DNA of 64,000 bases from Macrocystis pyrifera (GCA_031763025.1 JASSKH010000021.1:3720001-3784000); one strand, 5' to 3'. Shown: positions 42,976-55,490, counted from the first letter of the stretch. A program made the numbers and translations. Notes: generated by a model not told the origin, from the letters alone.

Positions 42976-43301
42976 AGAGAAGATCGAGCAGAGCCTGACT
43001 GTTTTGAAACAGGGTTATATACCGGACTGTTTTAGAATGGGGCTCTTGACATACAGTGGTTGTGTCTGTTTTGGTTTTGGTTTTTCTTCAGTGCGGTGCT
43101 TGCTTCCGTTTCTCTCATCCCCCGTTCGTGATCCTTCTCCTTCTCTTATGGTTTGGTTCAGGTTGCTCCTATTCTGCTGATTGATTCTGGTACGCCCCCC
43201 CCCCCCCCCCCCCCCCCTGCCCCCCCCCCCCCCCCCCCGAGAGGCTTGTCGTTTTTTTTTTTTTCCTTTTTTTAATGTTTTTTCTGTCTTCTTGGGTGAT
43301 T

Positions 43302-43640
43302 ACCGTGCTTGCCGTGCTTGCCTCGCTTGCTTTGCCTGCCTTGCCTGCCTTGCCTACCTCGCTGGCCTTGGTTGCTTTGCTTGCCTTGCGTGCCGTGCTT
43401 GCCGTGCTTGCCGTGCTTGCCGTGCGTGCCTCGCTTGCTTTGCTTGCCTTGCTTGCCTTGCTTGCCTTCCGTGCCTCGCTGGCCTCGGTTGCCTTGACTG
43501 CCTTGACTGCCTTGACTGCCTTGACTGCCTTGACTGCCTACGTGGGCGTGGCGTGGCGTGTGACGTTTGATGCGTAACGTGTAATGCATGGAGTGTGGCG
43601 CGCGACACGCGACGTGTGGCGTGTGACGTGTGATACAGAC
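43302..43640 (+). repeat. Decamer array (CTTGCCTTGC)n and relatives
   Basis: GCCTTGCTTGCCGTGCTTGC units, then GACTGCCTTGACTGCC, then a GCGTGTGACGTGTG array; period 10 throughout. Confidence 0.85.
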
Positions 43641-44415
43641 CGCGGCTAAGCTTGCCGGCTGTGGTAGCCCAGCCTTCCCTCAGTCGGTTGTAGCGCAGGT
43701 CTCCACGGCAGTACGCAGGCAACAAGCCAACTAATCAGAAAGAGGTTTTGCGTGCCCTCGTTATTTTCATGGGTCGAGTTTTCGGTAGAAAATCCGTGGA
43801 ATCCACAACACAAAAAAAACGGAGCGTCTTATACGTATTCGAATCGAGGCCTGCGTCCCGTCCCGCCCTGTCATTTATTTATTTTGATGCCGGCATGGGT
43901 GTGCAGGCAGTCTTCTTAAGCCCCCCCCCCCCCCCCCTCAATATAGCTATGGTATATACCCCTTAGATAGCTATATGGTATATACATGGATTTCGGGATT
44001 TGAAAGTTGACTTCTCCTTTCTTTTATGTATTTCCGGGCGCGATAGGTGTGCTTGGCGTTTGGTTGACATGGTTTGACTTTATTTTGAGTCGAGTCGCGC
44101 ACACGGCGCGAGCGAGCCAGCGGTGGGGTGAGCGGGATGCCGCGAAGCACCGACTTGATGGGCTGCTTTTTCCTCCTCCTCCTCCTCCTCCTCCTCCTCC
44201 TCTGCCGCCTCCAGTAGAGCTTACCGCTTTGTTCGGCACCATGGTTGAAGCGCAATTTCTGTGTACGAGACAAGAGGGATTAGCAAAAACCAACCATTGG
44301 ATGATTGGGTCTCTCTGATTGACTCAGGGTTAGGATTTGTTGTATTGGTCTCGTACACAGTGACCCTCAACCATAGTGTCCCCCCTCCTCCTGCCCCCTC
44401 TCCCTCTTCTCCCAG

Positions 44416-44506
44416 AACCAGATCGCGAGTACGCTAGGGAATGCGGGTGGGGGTGAGTGGGGGGGTTCAGGCAGTGGTAGCGCCAGCAGCAGGAGCAGTT
44501 TTTTTT
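44416..44506 (+). CDS. Possible exon, Gly/Ser-rich
   Basis: A long pyrimidine tract and TTCTCCCAG precede a frame reading NQIASTLGNAGGG, then GGSGSGSASSRSSF. A donor-like GTGAGT sits at 44454, so a shorter exon ending near 44452 is also possible. Composition resembles exon 1 of the bactofilin-like gene, but a link is unproven. Confidence 0.2.
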
Positions 44507-44794
44507 TTATTTATTTATCTGGCGGTATCTGGCGGTAGTTGTTGGGCGGTTCATTTGTACGCCGGCAGGGGATGGGAAGGGGGTGTGCCAGGTGGGAGAG
44601 GGGAGAGGGGGGAGGGGGGAGGGGGGGGTATTTCTGGATCAGAGCAGGTGGATTGCGTGCAAACTAAATATTGCGTGTGGATGCTTCCGCTGCGCTTGCC
44701 GGGAGCACTCTCGTTGGGTCCTCTGTGTATCTGTCTTGTGGGTGAGAGTGAGGAGGGGGGGGATGTGTGTGGAGAGGGGGAGGGAGGAGGGGAG

Positions 44795-45010
44795 CGGGGG
44801 GGGGGGGGGGGGGGGGTGTACTCGAGGGGGGGGGGGAGGGAGGAAAGGTGGGAGGGGCCACTCTCGTTGGGTCTTCTTGTTTATCTGCCCTGTGGATGAG
44901 GGCGAGGAAGGGGGGAGGGGTGGCGGGTGGCAGACAGACAGACAGGGAGGGAGGGAGGGAGGGAGGGGGGGGTACTCATTGTCATGCGTGGCCGTCGTCG
45001 TATAGCGATA
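44795..45010 (+). repeat. Family D ends at two G tracts
   Basis: GGGGTGTACTCGAGGGGG at about 44815 and GGGGGGGTACTCATTGTCA with TGCGTGGCCGTCGTCG at 44965-45000, each abutting long G runs in an otherwise purine-rich block. Confidence 0.6.
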
Positions 45011-45558
45011 CCGTTTGCGTGGGCCTAGCTAGCTAGGCGATACCTGGTGAGCTGGAAGGGTGGGTGCGCCGTTATTTCGTTATCTTGGGGATCGTCTGCG
45101 ACAGACTAGGTTGTACAAGGGTGTAGCTTCACGGTTTTGCTGTATAGGGTCACTTGCAGCACGCGGGTTGGTTGTTTTCACAGGGGTGTTTTTTCGCGCT
45201 CGAGGTTGCTTTGCCCACTGCGTGTTTTTGCTCGTATGAGGTGCTTGCTCGCAAAAATGCTTTTGCTCAAAGGATATTTTGTCCCGCAGGGTGCTGCATG
45301 CTCGAAGGCTGCGGGTTGATTGATGCCCAACAGATCAGGGCCGTGTGTTGGCTGACTATCAGTCGCCGACTAGTGATTAGTTGGCTAGGTATTTAGTTGC
45401 AGCGCGTGCGGTAACTTGCGTTGTTTCCGCTTTTTTTTGCGCGAATCTGATTGACTCGTTTTTGGCTGTCATGGCGATCGATACCATCACGGTTCCATCG
45501 TCATTGTTTGCATGATCACGGGTTTGTAGTGGTGGCACTGGCTGCCCTAGCGAAAGAT

Positions 45559-45948
45559 ATGACAAGAAATGGCATGATGTTGCTTCGAACAAGTTCCATG
45601 GCGGTGCCATGCAAGGTCCCATGGCATTACTACGGGACTGCTACTGCCAAATCATGGCGCACCCATTGGTTGGGAGTTGATCGTTGCTACAGGCGCACGT
45701 CAGACGGTTGGAAGTCAGATGATTGGCTTGCCTTTTCCACCCAACGTTTAACTGGCTATGGTGAAGTCCAGCTAAGGCATGCATGCCCTTACCTCACGGC
45801 CCTACTAACAAAAACGTGCCTGTCCAGAGGATGCGGGCTGATACCCAAAGACTGCGTGCTCACACGGTGCTGCGGGTACTATGAATGCCCGAGCAGAGCC
45901 AAGAAGGGGCCCGGGATGCTTGTATGTCATGAGCGGGACTGGTGTTAG
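45559..45948 (+). CDS. Candidate small Cys-rich protein
   Basis: A 129-codon frame from ATG to TAG with mixed composition and several Trp residues (PWHYYGTATAKSWRTHW). The last 48 residues hold eight cysteines spaced C-x4-C-x6-C-x4-CC-x3-C-x12-C-x5-C (RGCGLIPKDCVLTRCCGYYE within it), a pattern like small disulfide or zinc-binding modules. No signal peptide is evident at this Met; the frame is open further upstream to 45451 without another ATG, so an upstream exon is possible. No family was recognised. It could also be a remnant of an unknown transposon. Confidence 0.25.
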   Translation: MTRNGMMLLRTSSMAVPCKVPWHYYGTATAKSWRTHWLGVDRCYRRTSDGWKSDDWLAFSTQRLTGYGEVQLRHACPYLTALLTKTCLSRGCGLIPKDCVLTRCCGYYECPSRAKKGPGMLVCHERDWC

Positions 45949-46313
45949 CGAGGAAAATATTTGTCGCTGGTTTTGATCGGTTGCTGGGCCGGCATGTCGC
46001 GAGCGCGCGCGGGGGGTATTTATTGGCGAGAAAAAAAAGTTGTCGCTGATTTGAACTTGAATGGTTTGATATGTGTGTTTATGTGTCGATTGACGATACG
46101 TCATTATCATAAACAGGTATATGATGGTATCTGTTTGTGGGTGTTCGAAAAAAAAAGTTTTTTTTTTTTGCTTTTGGCTTACTGGAGCTTGTGCTCCCCC
46201 TCCGGGTCAGACAGGGGAGGAAGACTGTTTTTTTTTATTCTCCTCCTTCCGTGCCGTAGTTTTATTTTAAGCAACTGTAATTTTAATGACATGGAATGTC
46301 GGATGAAAGGAGG

Positions 46314-46314
<1 letters not shown>

Positions 46315-46409
<95 letters not shown>
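46315..46409 (+). repeat. Pure poly-G tract, 95 bp
   Basis: Ninety-five consecutive G residues between AAAGGAGGC and TTTGCGCCGG. The poly-Gly and poly-Pro frames are artefacts. Confidence 0.97.
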
Positions 46410-46411
<2 letters not shown>

Positions 46412-46570
46412 TGCGCCGGAAACCCCGGTAATAGGCGTCGCATTTGGTTTGCGCGACGACCCCGCGCGGCAGCCGTCGCTCATTCCGCCGCGTTGTTGGC
46501 TAATGAAAACGGTACACATGCCGAACCTCAAATCTTGCCGAGTTATTTTCATCATTGTTTTTTCGCCAGC

Positions 46571-46730
46571 TGTTTTTTTTTTTACCGCCATCCTTACTTT
46601 TACTTCCCACAGTTCCACTCGTGGGAGGTTTTACCCTCAGCGCCACAGGGTGTTTTCCCTCCTCTCTCCGGGTACTTGCCTTTATTTTTATCGCGCATGT
46701 TTAGAGTCCAGCATTCCCACTGGTCCGCGC
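46571..46730 (-). mobile_element. tRNA-derived SINE, 3' half only
   Basis: T run, CTTTTACTTCCCACAG, GTGGGAGGTTTTACCCTCAG, TCCGGGTACTTGCC, TCGCGCATG and CAGCATTCCCACTG. The tRNA-like head is absent (5' truncation). Confidence 0.75.
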
Positions 46731-47039
46731 CACTACGAACTACGGGGGGTACTACACGCCGATAACACTTACAAAACCGTACGGCCCGTCATTTTGTCAA
46801 TACCTCCCTTTCAACATCCGCTTGACCAAAAACTTTGTTGGATCCTTTTATTTCCATTATTCAACTAAACGAGTGTTGCAGGAAACCTATGAATAAGAAA
46901 GAGGCCGATCGAGGCTGCAAATTCTTATTTTTTTTTATCATGGGGGCTTTCTACACTATAGATAGCTTCAATATAACGACTCCCTCATTTTTCAGTTTCC
47001 TGTAAAATCTCAGCGTGGCGTCGTTCGTAGTGCTTGTTC

Positions 47040-47085
47040 CCTTAGTACCGCTCTGGCCGAGATTGTAAGCCCCCGTTCGGACTCT
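47040..47085 (+). repeat. Foldback family M, single arm
   Basis: AGTACCGCTCTGGCCGAGAT, TGTAAGC. Confidence 0.4.
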
Positions 47086-48799
47086 GTGACGACCTTCAAA
47101 CAGAGTTTATGATGAAGGATAGCTACCATGCTACCCAGCAGTCGCTGATCGGTAACAATGGCCGCCTGTAGCGAGTAGGCCACAGCAGCACGTCACGGTT
47201 GCTACGTCAGTCCAGCGTTATGTTACATGCCGATACGGTAGATACGCGGTGGAACCACGTGGGGTCAGTTGTCTCGGGGTGTATAGGAGGTGGATTTTTT
47301 CCGGCATACCGATCTCGAGTTCAATCGAGTTCTTTTTTGTCCCGAGTGTTGGTTTTGCACCGCATCCTGGGGGTCTTGGGAGCTCTGTGATCGATCAACC
47401 GTGCACACGCACACTCACTCACGCATCCTGTCCTCTTGGACGAGACAAATGATCAACACTCGCGTTGAGCGCAATTTTTCTTATTTCATTTCGGGGGCAT
47501 GCTCTTCTGAGAGCTGGATCTTACGTAATACAAACTCGGTCGACACCGGCTGATGGCGCTTGCCTCTCCTGCGTACTCCCTGATCTAACTCAGGAGCAGC
47601 AGACCACAAGCCCATGGCGGAGATCCCGTAAAAAGGTTATGAGCCTCGATTTATGTATGCAGCATCAGAGCCGTGAGTCATCAGCATCATCGAAGAACGA
47701 CAACGGCTAAGGCCTACGCTGCCGTGATCACTGCGATATTCTCCGCGGAGCCGCTACGATTGTCATCTGATCTTGAGCTGCTGTGCGAAGCATGACGACG
47801 GACAACAAGAAGAAACATCACTACAGAGCTGCCACGACCATCTCTGCCGGAAGCCAGCTTCTGATGCAAAGGACTGCACACAGCTGTCACGATCATCGCT
47901 ACCTAGAGCTACTGCTGCGAACTACTAGTACACTACGCACTGCTGCACACTTAAGGGCTGTGAGCCGTGGAACGTGAGTACGGGTATGGCTGAAAAATCC
48001 CGAAACGGTTGAAACGCTCATTTATTTGAAGCAAAAGTGGGGGGGCGACTACTTTATCTTGGTTCGAGTACTTTTCGTCGAAATAACGGCATTCGCTGCA
48101 ATACGCCAGAATCGACTACTTTCGTGTGTACGTGGCGGGTTGGTTCGAGCCTATTGCTATCACTGCTGCTGCTGCTGCTGCACTGCTGCCGCTGGTAGAG
48201 AAAGAGCGCCTACGCGTAAAACAAATCACGGGGATCCTTCGAGTCCGTCGCGGATACTTCGCTGCTGCTATAATACGTACGAGAGGAAGCAAGAACTTTG
48301 CTGAAACATGGGCAATGTGACCGTGGATGGAAGCCATTCAAGCGCAGTAAGGGGCATAAGGAATTTCACTGGTGCGAACTCCTGGTGACGAAGCACGCAG
48401 AGGGTGCTGCGGAACCCGCGACAACGGAAAAAAAAAGAGTCAAGGAGCTGGAGTCGAAATACTTGAAGATCGTCAACTAGACGATACGCGCCAAACGGGA
48501 GGCAACCGTGAAGGCGAGCATGTCGCCGGGACAAGACCCTGAGAACAACACCAACTAGCTCACGCGACTGCGCAACCTGCTGACGACCAAGAAATGGAGG
48601 AACCTATCATGGACAAACACTTCATTGACATCGTTCTTCAAGGCCTGACAGAGAAGTACCATGATGACCTGGAAGGACCCATACTGCGATATCCCGAACA
48701 TTCAGTCTGTAATGCGCTACCTCTTCGCCCCAACGGGTAGGGTGGACCGTAACTGGTCCGAGTCCGGCGGGAAGGCCTCATAGCCTTGGTTTTTGTTAG

Positions 48800-49010
48800 T
48801 GGGCGAGCTCGCGCAAGTCCCACACTACCCGGGGGAGATGACTCTCCCGGGTGGCTATCTCCACCGCACCTGCTCCTCTCGGGGGTCAGGTCGGGTCAAT
48901 GTGCCCAACTGGGCTAAATTGACACACGACACGAAATCGCGAACGTGGAAGTGTGGTGAGCTTAAGCTTTATTTTTACCAATCCGCCGGAGGATTAAAAA
49001 AAAAAAAAAA
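48800..49010 (+). mobile_element. Element E copy with poly-A tail
   Basis: CCCACACTACCCGGGGGAGA, GGTCAGGTCGGGTCAATGTG, GGGCTAAATTGACACACG, CGTGGAAGTGTGGTGAGC, ACCAATCCGCCGGAGGATT and an A run. This is the longest copy and shows about 190 bp upstream of the conserved 3' end. Confidence 0.7.
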
Positions 49011-50057
49011 TCTTCCTGGACGAGGTGTCGAGGAACAAGACGGGGAGAATTGTTGGACGTGGCACGATCATGACAGCCCCATCAGTATCACCTGATCCCA
49101 ATTCCATTATCCGCTACGACTGCGGCAAGGCAAGGCACTGCGGGAGCGGCTGCGCCGTGCCCGCCAAGGCCCACGGAAAGAAGAAGAAGGCCTGCCGACC
49201 AGAAAAAAAAAACTGGACCAGTAGGGAGCAGTGCTGGATAGAAGTGAAGCACTGCTGTGCACGGGATGACCACGCACAACGACGCCGCGTGCTAAGCTCA
49301 AGGGTCTCCGCGCTCACAGACGAGTACTACAAAAACCGCGGCTGCGGTGGGCGCAATAACCCGCTCCATTGATACCGACAATGAGCTGGTTGAAAAAAAA
49401 TGGCCACGACTTTTTGACAAGCGTTTCACGTTTTAGCTCGTTAAATACAACATACATGGACCGCCTGCTACGTTACGGTGGGGGTTGCCATATCAACGCG
49501 GGGTCGCCGGAAAGACGTTTCACGGGATTGCTGCAAACACAAGCGCTTGGGATTGCCGGAGAGACAACTTTCGGCATCCATCGCCACAGCACTACTCGTG
49601 GCACAGTTTGGTGGCTTTGACAGAGCCTCCGGAGTCGCCGCGCTAACAACAGTGCGTCGTGGTGCCACCGAAGGGTATTTTCGGGATCGTGCCACATTAT
49701 CATCTATCTACTGGGATTACCGAGGGAGAGAGAAAGTCTTTTGGAATCGCCGCATCATCATCTATTGTTTGGGGCTATTGGGACATCGTTTCTGGGGTCG
49801 CTGGGCATCTTTACTTTTTGGGGGTGCTGGAACACCGCTTCTTCTGGGGTCGCTGGGCGTCATGCTCTGGATGTGGATCGCGGGGAAGGGCATCTGCATC
49901 GCGGGGTCGTACCCACTTAGACAAGATGTATTTTCCTTGTAGTACGTATATAGCACCACGCGTTCTCTTTGCATGGGAGGGAGGCAGAAACGTGGTTCGA
50001 CTGCTAGTCTAGTTTTGCAACATTCGCTGTTCGCAGTTGCACCACACGTCTTCTTTG

Positions 50058-50276
50058 TGCGGGGGGGTAGGGGGGAGGAGGGCGTACTCGATATCATGCA
50101 TGGCCGTAGTCGTATGACCATACACCCTCCCACTCCTACAATGCCGGGACGAAGCACACGTCGGGTTTTCACTGACCAGGCAGACATTGCTTGTACCAAA
50201 CGCGAAGCGCCGTGAGGTGTTCAGCGAGTCGCATGGAGTGTGAGCTGCATCCTACTAAGAACCGCTTGCGGGGCGG
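50058..50276 (+). repeat. Family D copy 2, near complete
   Basis: G-rich lead, GTACTCGATATCATGCATGG, CCGTAGTCGTATGACCATAC, CTACAATGCCGGGACGAAGC, GCAGACATTGCTTG, CTGCATCCTACTAAGAACCG. Confidence 0.75.
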
Positions 50277-50723
50277 ACTTGCTGCACATTGATGATAGCT
50301 TCAATGATTTAATATCTGTTCCGGTGTGGCCATTACAGAGACAGCAAGGGGGACACTACGTAGCTACCTCGTGGATGCCTTACGATAGACACTACGTGAT
50401 GCGATCATTCCCCTTGTGCCGAGAAAAGGGGGGGGCAGGAAAGTGGTATTCGTAGGCTACTACGTAGAATTGTTTACATTTTCTTGGTCAGCAATTGATC
50501 ATTGACATCATGCTTATTCTTGAGATTCAGTGGTGAGTTTTATGCCGTTTACCGGCTTGCCTCTCTCCAACACAAGAGAATCTTCAACTGATCATTCACC
50601 CTGTGGGAAGTAAAGCACCATGCGGCAGCGTGGAACGTGTTTCAGAAGCAAAGCAAGATAGGTAACTGGGTTGTCCGACTGGTGTCCACTCAGTAGTAAA
50701 ATCCACGGCCAGCAACGGCGTCG

Positions 50724-50833
50724 TATTACGGGGGACCACAGTAAATAGGACCAGATATTGTTAGTAAACTTAGGTAAATATATAGTTCTTTTGTCTGTAC
50801 CACAGGTCCTATTTACTATGGTCTCCCGGAATA
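50724..50833 (+). mobile_element. MITE-A copy 14
   Basis: TATTACGGGGGACCACAGTA to CTATGGTCTCCCGGAATA. Confidence 0.85.
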
Positions 50834-52390
50834 GTATTCGACGTACGTACGTAACAATATCGTACCGAGAACCACGGTATGTACTATGTGTGTCTATTAA
50901 TAGTATATATTATGTACTGCTATGTACAGTGAGACGGGCGCGGGTTCCAATAAAGTATGTGTGTGGTAATTTTGCGGTCTGCATGCTCGTCCATGCTTCG
51001 AACGTGCCATATACAGCAGTACCACGTACTGCTGTAGTGCAGTGCGCCTTTTGTTTTGCCAGAGGGTATGTGCGTTGTTGCGTTAACTGTTCAAGCGTTG
51101 GTCGCCCGTCATAGGCGAAGCAGGAACGACGGCTGATGTTGCGACGCCGGTAAGGACTCGTGTACTTACTTCTCTTCTGACATGGCAACGGATGCGGCAT
51201 GTCAAGCATTGCTAGCAAGCAGTATAGAGAAGAAGTACATGCCGACTTGACCTGGTGAGTGGGTAGTCCATTTTGATAGTGGAAGGTAGGAAGTTTGACT
51301 GCACGTAGGTCACCTCCATCGATGTTAAGGATAGCTACCATGCCACAGCAGTAGCCAGTAGGCAATACCGCGTCGTTGATGGCTACCAGGTAACATAGCC
51401 TGCAGCGAGTAGGCCAACAGCAGCACAACAAGTTGTCGAGGCAGTACAGCAGAGCGAAATGTGTCATGCCAATATAGTAGGTATGCGGTGGAACTCCGTG
51501 GGATCAGTTCTCTCCGTTTAGATGCTATATAACCCTGAAATAACGGTTTCGAGTTCAACCGGGCCTTTTCGTTGGAGTTATAGTTTTGCACCGCATCCTG
51601 GGGATCTTAAGAGTTCCGTTACCGATCGATCGTGCACACGCGCATTCGCTCACTCCCCCTTCTCTTCTCTCCTCCTGTTTTGAGCAAGACCGATAATCGA
51701 CAATGCCCTTGAGCGCCATTACTCTTTCATACGATATTATGCTTTTCCGGGAGCTAACAATCAGTCGGTTGACACCGGCTGACAGTGCTTGTCTCTCCTG
51801 CGGGCCACCTGAGACCTCTAGCTCGGGGGCCGCGCACCACAAGCTCATTTCGGAAATACCGTTAAAAGGTTATGAGCCTCGATTAATGTTCCCGTCCAGA
51901 GGGATGGTAGGTGTCCTGCTCCATTATACTACAACGAAGGAAAACAGAAAACTAGAATCGCTACTTCTTACCATCACCTCGGATCAGGGCCCGCATGTTT
52001 TTTTCGCTTGATTTTATTTTCGTGTCATAGAGTAACTGCAGAAGAACCGCACCCACCACGCCCACCATTTTGGGGAAAAACTTACTTGGATGAAGTGTGT
52101 GTGGCAATTTTCGCAGTACATACTGGTATGCAGCTTAAGGGTTACCTGACATCATTTATTAATAGTAGACCTAAGTGTGAGATCACGGCCAAAACGCCAA
52201 CTTGCCGACAATCACACAACAGAACGCCTCCGGGTTTTGAACCCCCCCCCCCTCCCGCCCCCCAAAAGCCCCTCCGCCGTCCCCCAAAGAAAATAAGGAA
52301 AATAATTACGTTTTAAGAGAAGGAAGGGAAAAAAAAAGAAAACACGTGCAGCTAACTGCCGCAGAGCTCTATATAGCGATTCCACGGGAA

Positions 52391-52529
<139 letters not shown>

Positions 52530-52649
52530 TATAACGACGACTTTAACTTGTGACAACAGCACTCGGGGCAAAAACGGACAAGGGAGACAGCACCGCATCA
52601 CAGAAAAAATTAATACGTTGGTTTTGTATCACAGTAAAAATAAATACGT

Positions 52650-52745
52650 TGTTTGACGGCAGCCCTTGACTGACCTCCTTGACGGCTTCCCGTCAAGGAA
52701 TTACGAACCTCCTTGACGGGAAGCCGTCACGGAAATCCCCACACT
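52650..52745. repeat. CTTGACGGGAAGCCGTCA palindromic repeat
   Basis: CTCCTTGACGGCTTCCCGTC, AAGGAATTACGAAC and CTCCTTGACGGGAAGCCGTC form a compact hairpin-like unit; related CCTTGACGG pieces occur in family G. Confidence 0.6.
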
Positions 52746-53164
52746 AAAACTTCTTGTGGACACCGTCGGCTGCTGTGTGAGGCTGGCGCGGTGCAGCGGG
52801 AGGTCGGGTGGCGCTCGGCGGAGCCGGTGCCCCCCGCGGGGCACACTTGCAAAAAAAAAAAAAAAAACGGAAAAAAAGGAAGGTCCAAAACGACGTCACA
52901 TCATCATCACTACTATTACGCGCCGTACCACGCCGGCCGGAAACGTAAGGACCGCATAGACCTTAACATTAAGATCAACCGGTCCTTAGATTTCCACCCG
53001 CCCAAAGCGGTATCGATCGGCATTCGTTGATGCAGGACATTGTTCGGAGCAAGAAACCGATGCCGGATGAAACAGTCCGGGTTTTCTTACCTGGCAAGTA
53101 AGTGCAGCAGTGCACACCTTTCAGACAAATCATCGACGCCCACATCCGTTTTCTAGGCAGATGA

Positions 53165-53485
53165 TACAGTAGGTTCATTCACTCATCTATCTGTATGATC
53201 TACCTACACATGATCTGATCTGCACTAGTACAGCAGCAGCTCACGTTGTTGCCGGATCGGAACCGCACCATCTGCATGATCTAGGGCATATGGTCTACTA
53301 CTGTAGGAGACGAAAACTTCCTGCGTTGGATCTGTACCACTAGAACACAGAAGATCTTGCACCACATGTCACTGCGGAAGGTTTAGGATCTGATCTACAG
53401 GTTATCTATCCACCACACTGTAGGTCACGCCTATCAATAATAGACCATCTACTGTACGTAGATCGTAGTCTGTCCGGCGCGTGAA
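53165..53485 (+). repeat. GATC-dense repeat family H, copy 4
   Basis: TCTATCTGTATGATCTACCT, AGCTCACGTTGTTGCCGGAT, GGAACCGCACCATCTGCATG and TTCCTGCGTTGGATCTGTAC parallel copy 2 block for block. Confidence 0.65.
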
Positions 53486-54356
53486 ACTTGTGCGCTCTAA
53501 GCTAAATTTCGGCATGATAACGGGTTTACGATGTTCTTATTTTCCTGTAAAAATTTCAGCCCGCCCCTCTTTTTATTATGGGGGGGGGGGGGGGGCTTGT
53601 CAGCGGTTGTTTCGTGCTACGACTACTCAACACAGACAGGCAGTAAGTACTACTGCTGCTGCTGTCCTCATCGCGAGTTATTTGTGCTCAACACCATCAA
53701 GCGAAACTAGAGATCGATCGACAGCGGCTGGCACAGCAAGATGACACACACACCATTACGACCCGTAGCACCACTAGCGCTACTATTTAATAGTGCTATT
53801 TACGACTACGGTAGCACACCCTTTGCGCGCGCAATCATCAAACAAAAGCCAGGGACGAATCGACCGGCAGTCAGGGAGGGAAGGGCATCAAACACAGAAT
53901 AACAAAAAGTACCTTTTTAAGCCGAAAACGGGGGGGGGGAAAAAAGTCCACAAAAAAGAACACAAAAAAAAAACAAACAAAAAAAAACTCGCCAAAACAC
54001 AGCGCAGCAAGCATCAGCCCAAGTTCCGGAGAATGGAAGCAAGGGATGGGTTTAAGCTGTGCTCGTAAAAATCGCGCAAACAAGAAAAACATGAGAAAAA
54101 AAAAAATAATCTCGAAGCGCTACATAATACTGTACTGTTCGTACCACAACAGCGTCTGCTGCATACCTTGCAATACAACTAAATTTCTTTAAAATCGAAA
54201 TGTCTGTACGAGCAAGAAAGCACCCTTCTCCCCCCCTTCCTAAAATAAACGCCGTAAGATTCCTTCCCCCCTACCAAATACTCCCTGCGCTCCGCACACG
54301 CGGCGGCTGCTGTCTGCGCAACTCGCAAACCCATTCACGAGCGGGATGTTTGTAAG
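53486..54356. other. Unassigned stretch
   Basis: A-rich with a 16-bp G run at 53581-53596. No gene recognised. Confidence 0.35.
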
Positions 54357-54412
54357 CAGCACAGGGGACGGGGGGCGGGTACTCGACATCATGCATGGCC
54401 GTACGGGGAGGG
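54357..54412 (+). repeat. Family D, truncated copy
   Basis: GGGGGGCGGGTACTCGACAT, CATGCATGGCCGTACGGGGA. Confidence 0.6.
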
Positions 54413-55225
54413 GGGTGATTTGTGATTTGGGACATTCTCAAAATAGTAACGAACGGAACGTAAGCACCCCTGCATTACCGCGAAAACCTCCATCGGGTTA
54501 CAGACGCGGACAGAAAACGCCGGGCAGGGGTAGCTAGGGGTGGGCATGCTCGCCCCCCCCCCCCCCCCCCCCCTCCCCCCCTCCGCCTCAAAAGGGGATC
54601 CCCCCCCCCTCTAGAGAGCGCCTCTCAAGAGCGGACCCCCTCCCCTCTCAAGAAGGGACACCCCCCCGTCTCGAGAGGGGACCCCCCGCCCACCCAAGGG
54701 CACCCTTCTACCCCCCCCCCCCCCTCCCTTCCCGAGGTAACACACAACACATAGCGCCACAAAAAATACAAACACATATATAGCGCAAAACCCCTTTCCA
54801 AACAGTCTAATGGCGAGGATGCCTTCGACGAAAAAGGAAACCCTCGCCTATCGAGAGAAGAGGGAGGCGTAGACTCGTCTAAAAAACTCAACTCGCGCCG
54901 ACAACAACACGAACATGAAACTCGCCGAAAAAGAAAGAACGAAAGCAAATTCAGAAAGAAAGAAAGAAAAAAGGAAAGAAAAAACTCAACCCAGCCACCC
55001 AGCCACCCCAAAACGCTGATGATACGTATGATACCAGATACATTATACCAACAAACGAAAAATCAGATCGATATATGTACGATTTCGATCTTCACATTTG
55101 TTTCGCTCAGAGTGTCATCTTATCGCCAGAAAAAAAAAACGCAGAAAAAAAAGAAGAAAAAGCCAGGGGATGAAAGAGGGCAAAAAACGTGTTCGATAAA
55201 ATGTGACAACACGCTGACAATCGGG

Positions 55226-55490
55226 AATATTCCCGGCCAGGGTGGAATGATATATATCGCGGTCCGATATTCCATGCATCGGAACTTCCGATACGATATC
55301 CAACACTTACTTATTGTCCCCGTTTGATGTTCGTGTCACCTTCCAAGCGGCGACTGTATTCCCGGCCAGAGTGGTATGATATATATCGAAGGTCGATATT
55401 CGATACACTCGGAAATTCCGAATCGATATACGTCGAAATTCGGTATATCGGAACTGTCGATACGACATCCAGCACTACTTACTCTTTCAA
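55226..55490 (+). repeat. Direct repeat pair with GATATAT palindromes
   Basis: CCCGGCCAGGGTGGAATGAT and CCCGGCCAGAGTGGTATGAT each start a unit of about 90-130 bp rich in TCGATATTCG and CGATATAC and ending ATACGAYATCCA. Confidence 0.65.

Larger units (their letters stand above)
47110..51889 (+). mobile_element. Decayed LTR retroelement (fossil)
   Basis: Two diverged direct repeats of about 550-570 bp, at 47110-47656 and 51323-51889, start TG...AAGGATAGCTACCATG, share GCACCGCATCCTGGGG and TCGGTNGACACCGGCTGA, and end with GGTTATGAGCCTCGATT. They look like long terminal repeats in the same orientation. Between them are gag-like remnants, including a retroviral-type CCHC zinc-knuckle-like stretch near 49110-49170. 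No recognisable reverse transcriptase or integrase remains. The element is broken, with many breaks, and by LTR divergence it is old. Inserted in it are a polyA element (48800-49010), a family D copy (50058) and MITE-A copy 14 (50724). Copia or Gypsy placement is not possible by eye. Two unrelated solo LTRs are an alternative. Confidence 0.5.

Noticed and set aside
43181-43725. Thr/Leu/Ala and Gln/Gly-rich frames near 43.3-43.7 kb
   Set aside because: They come from the period-10 CTTGCCTTGC array.
50758-51467. Frames of 118 (+) and 185 (-) codons
   Set aside because: They run from a MITE-A through unique DNA into the LTR-like repeat with no conserved motif, and overlap each other on opposite strands.
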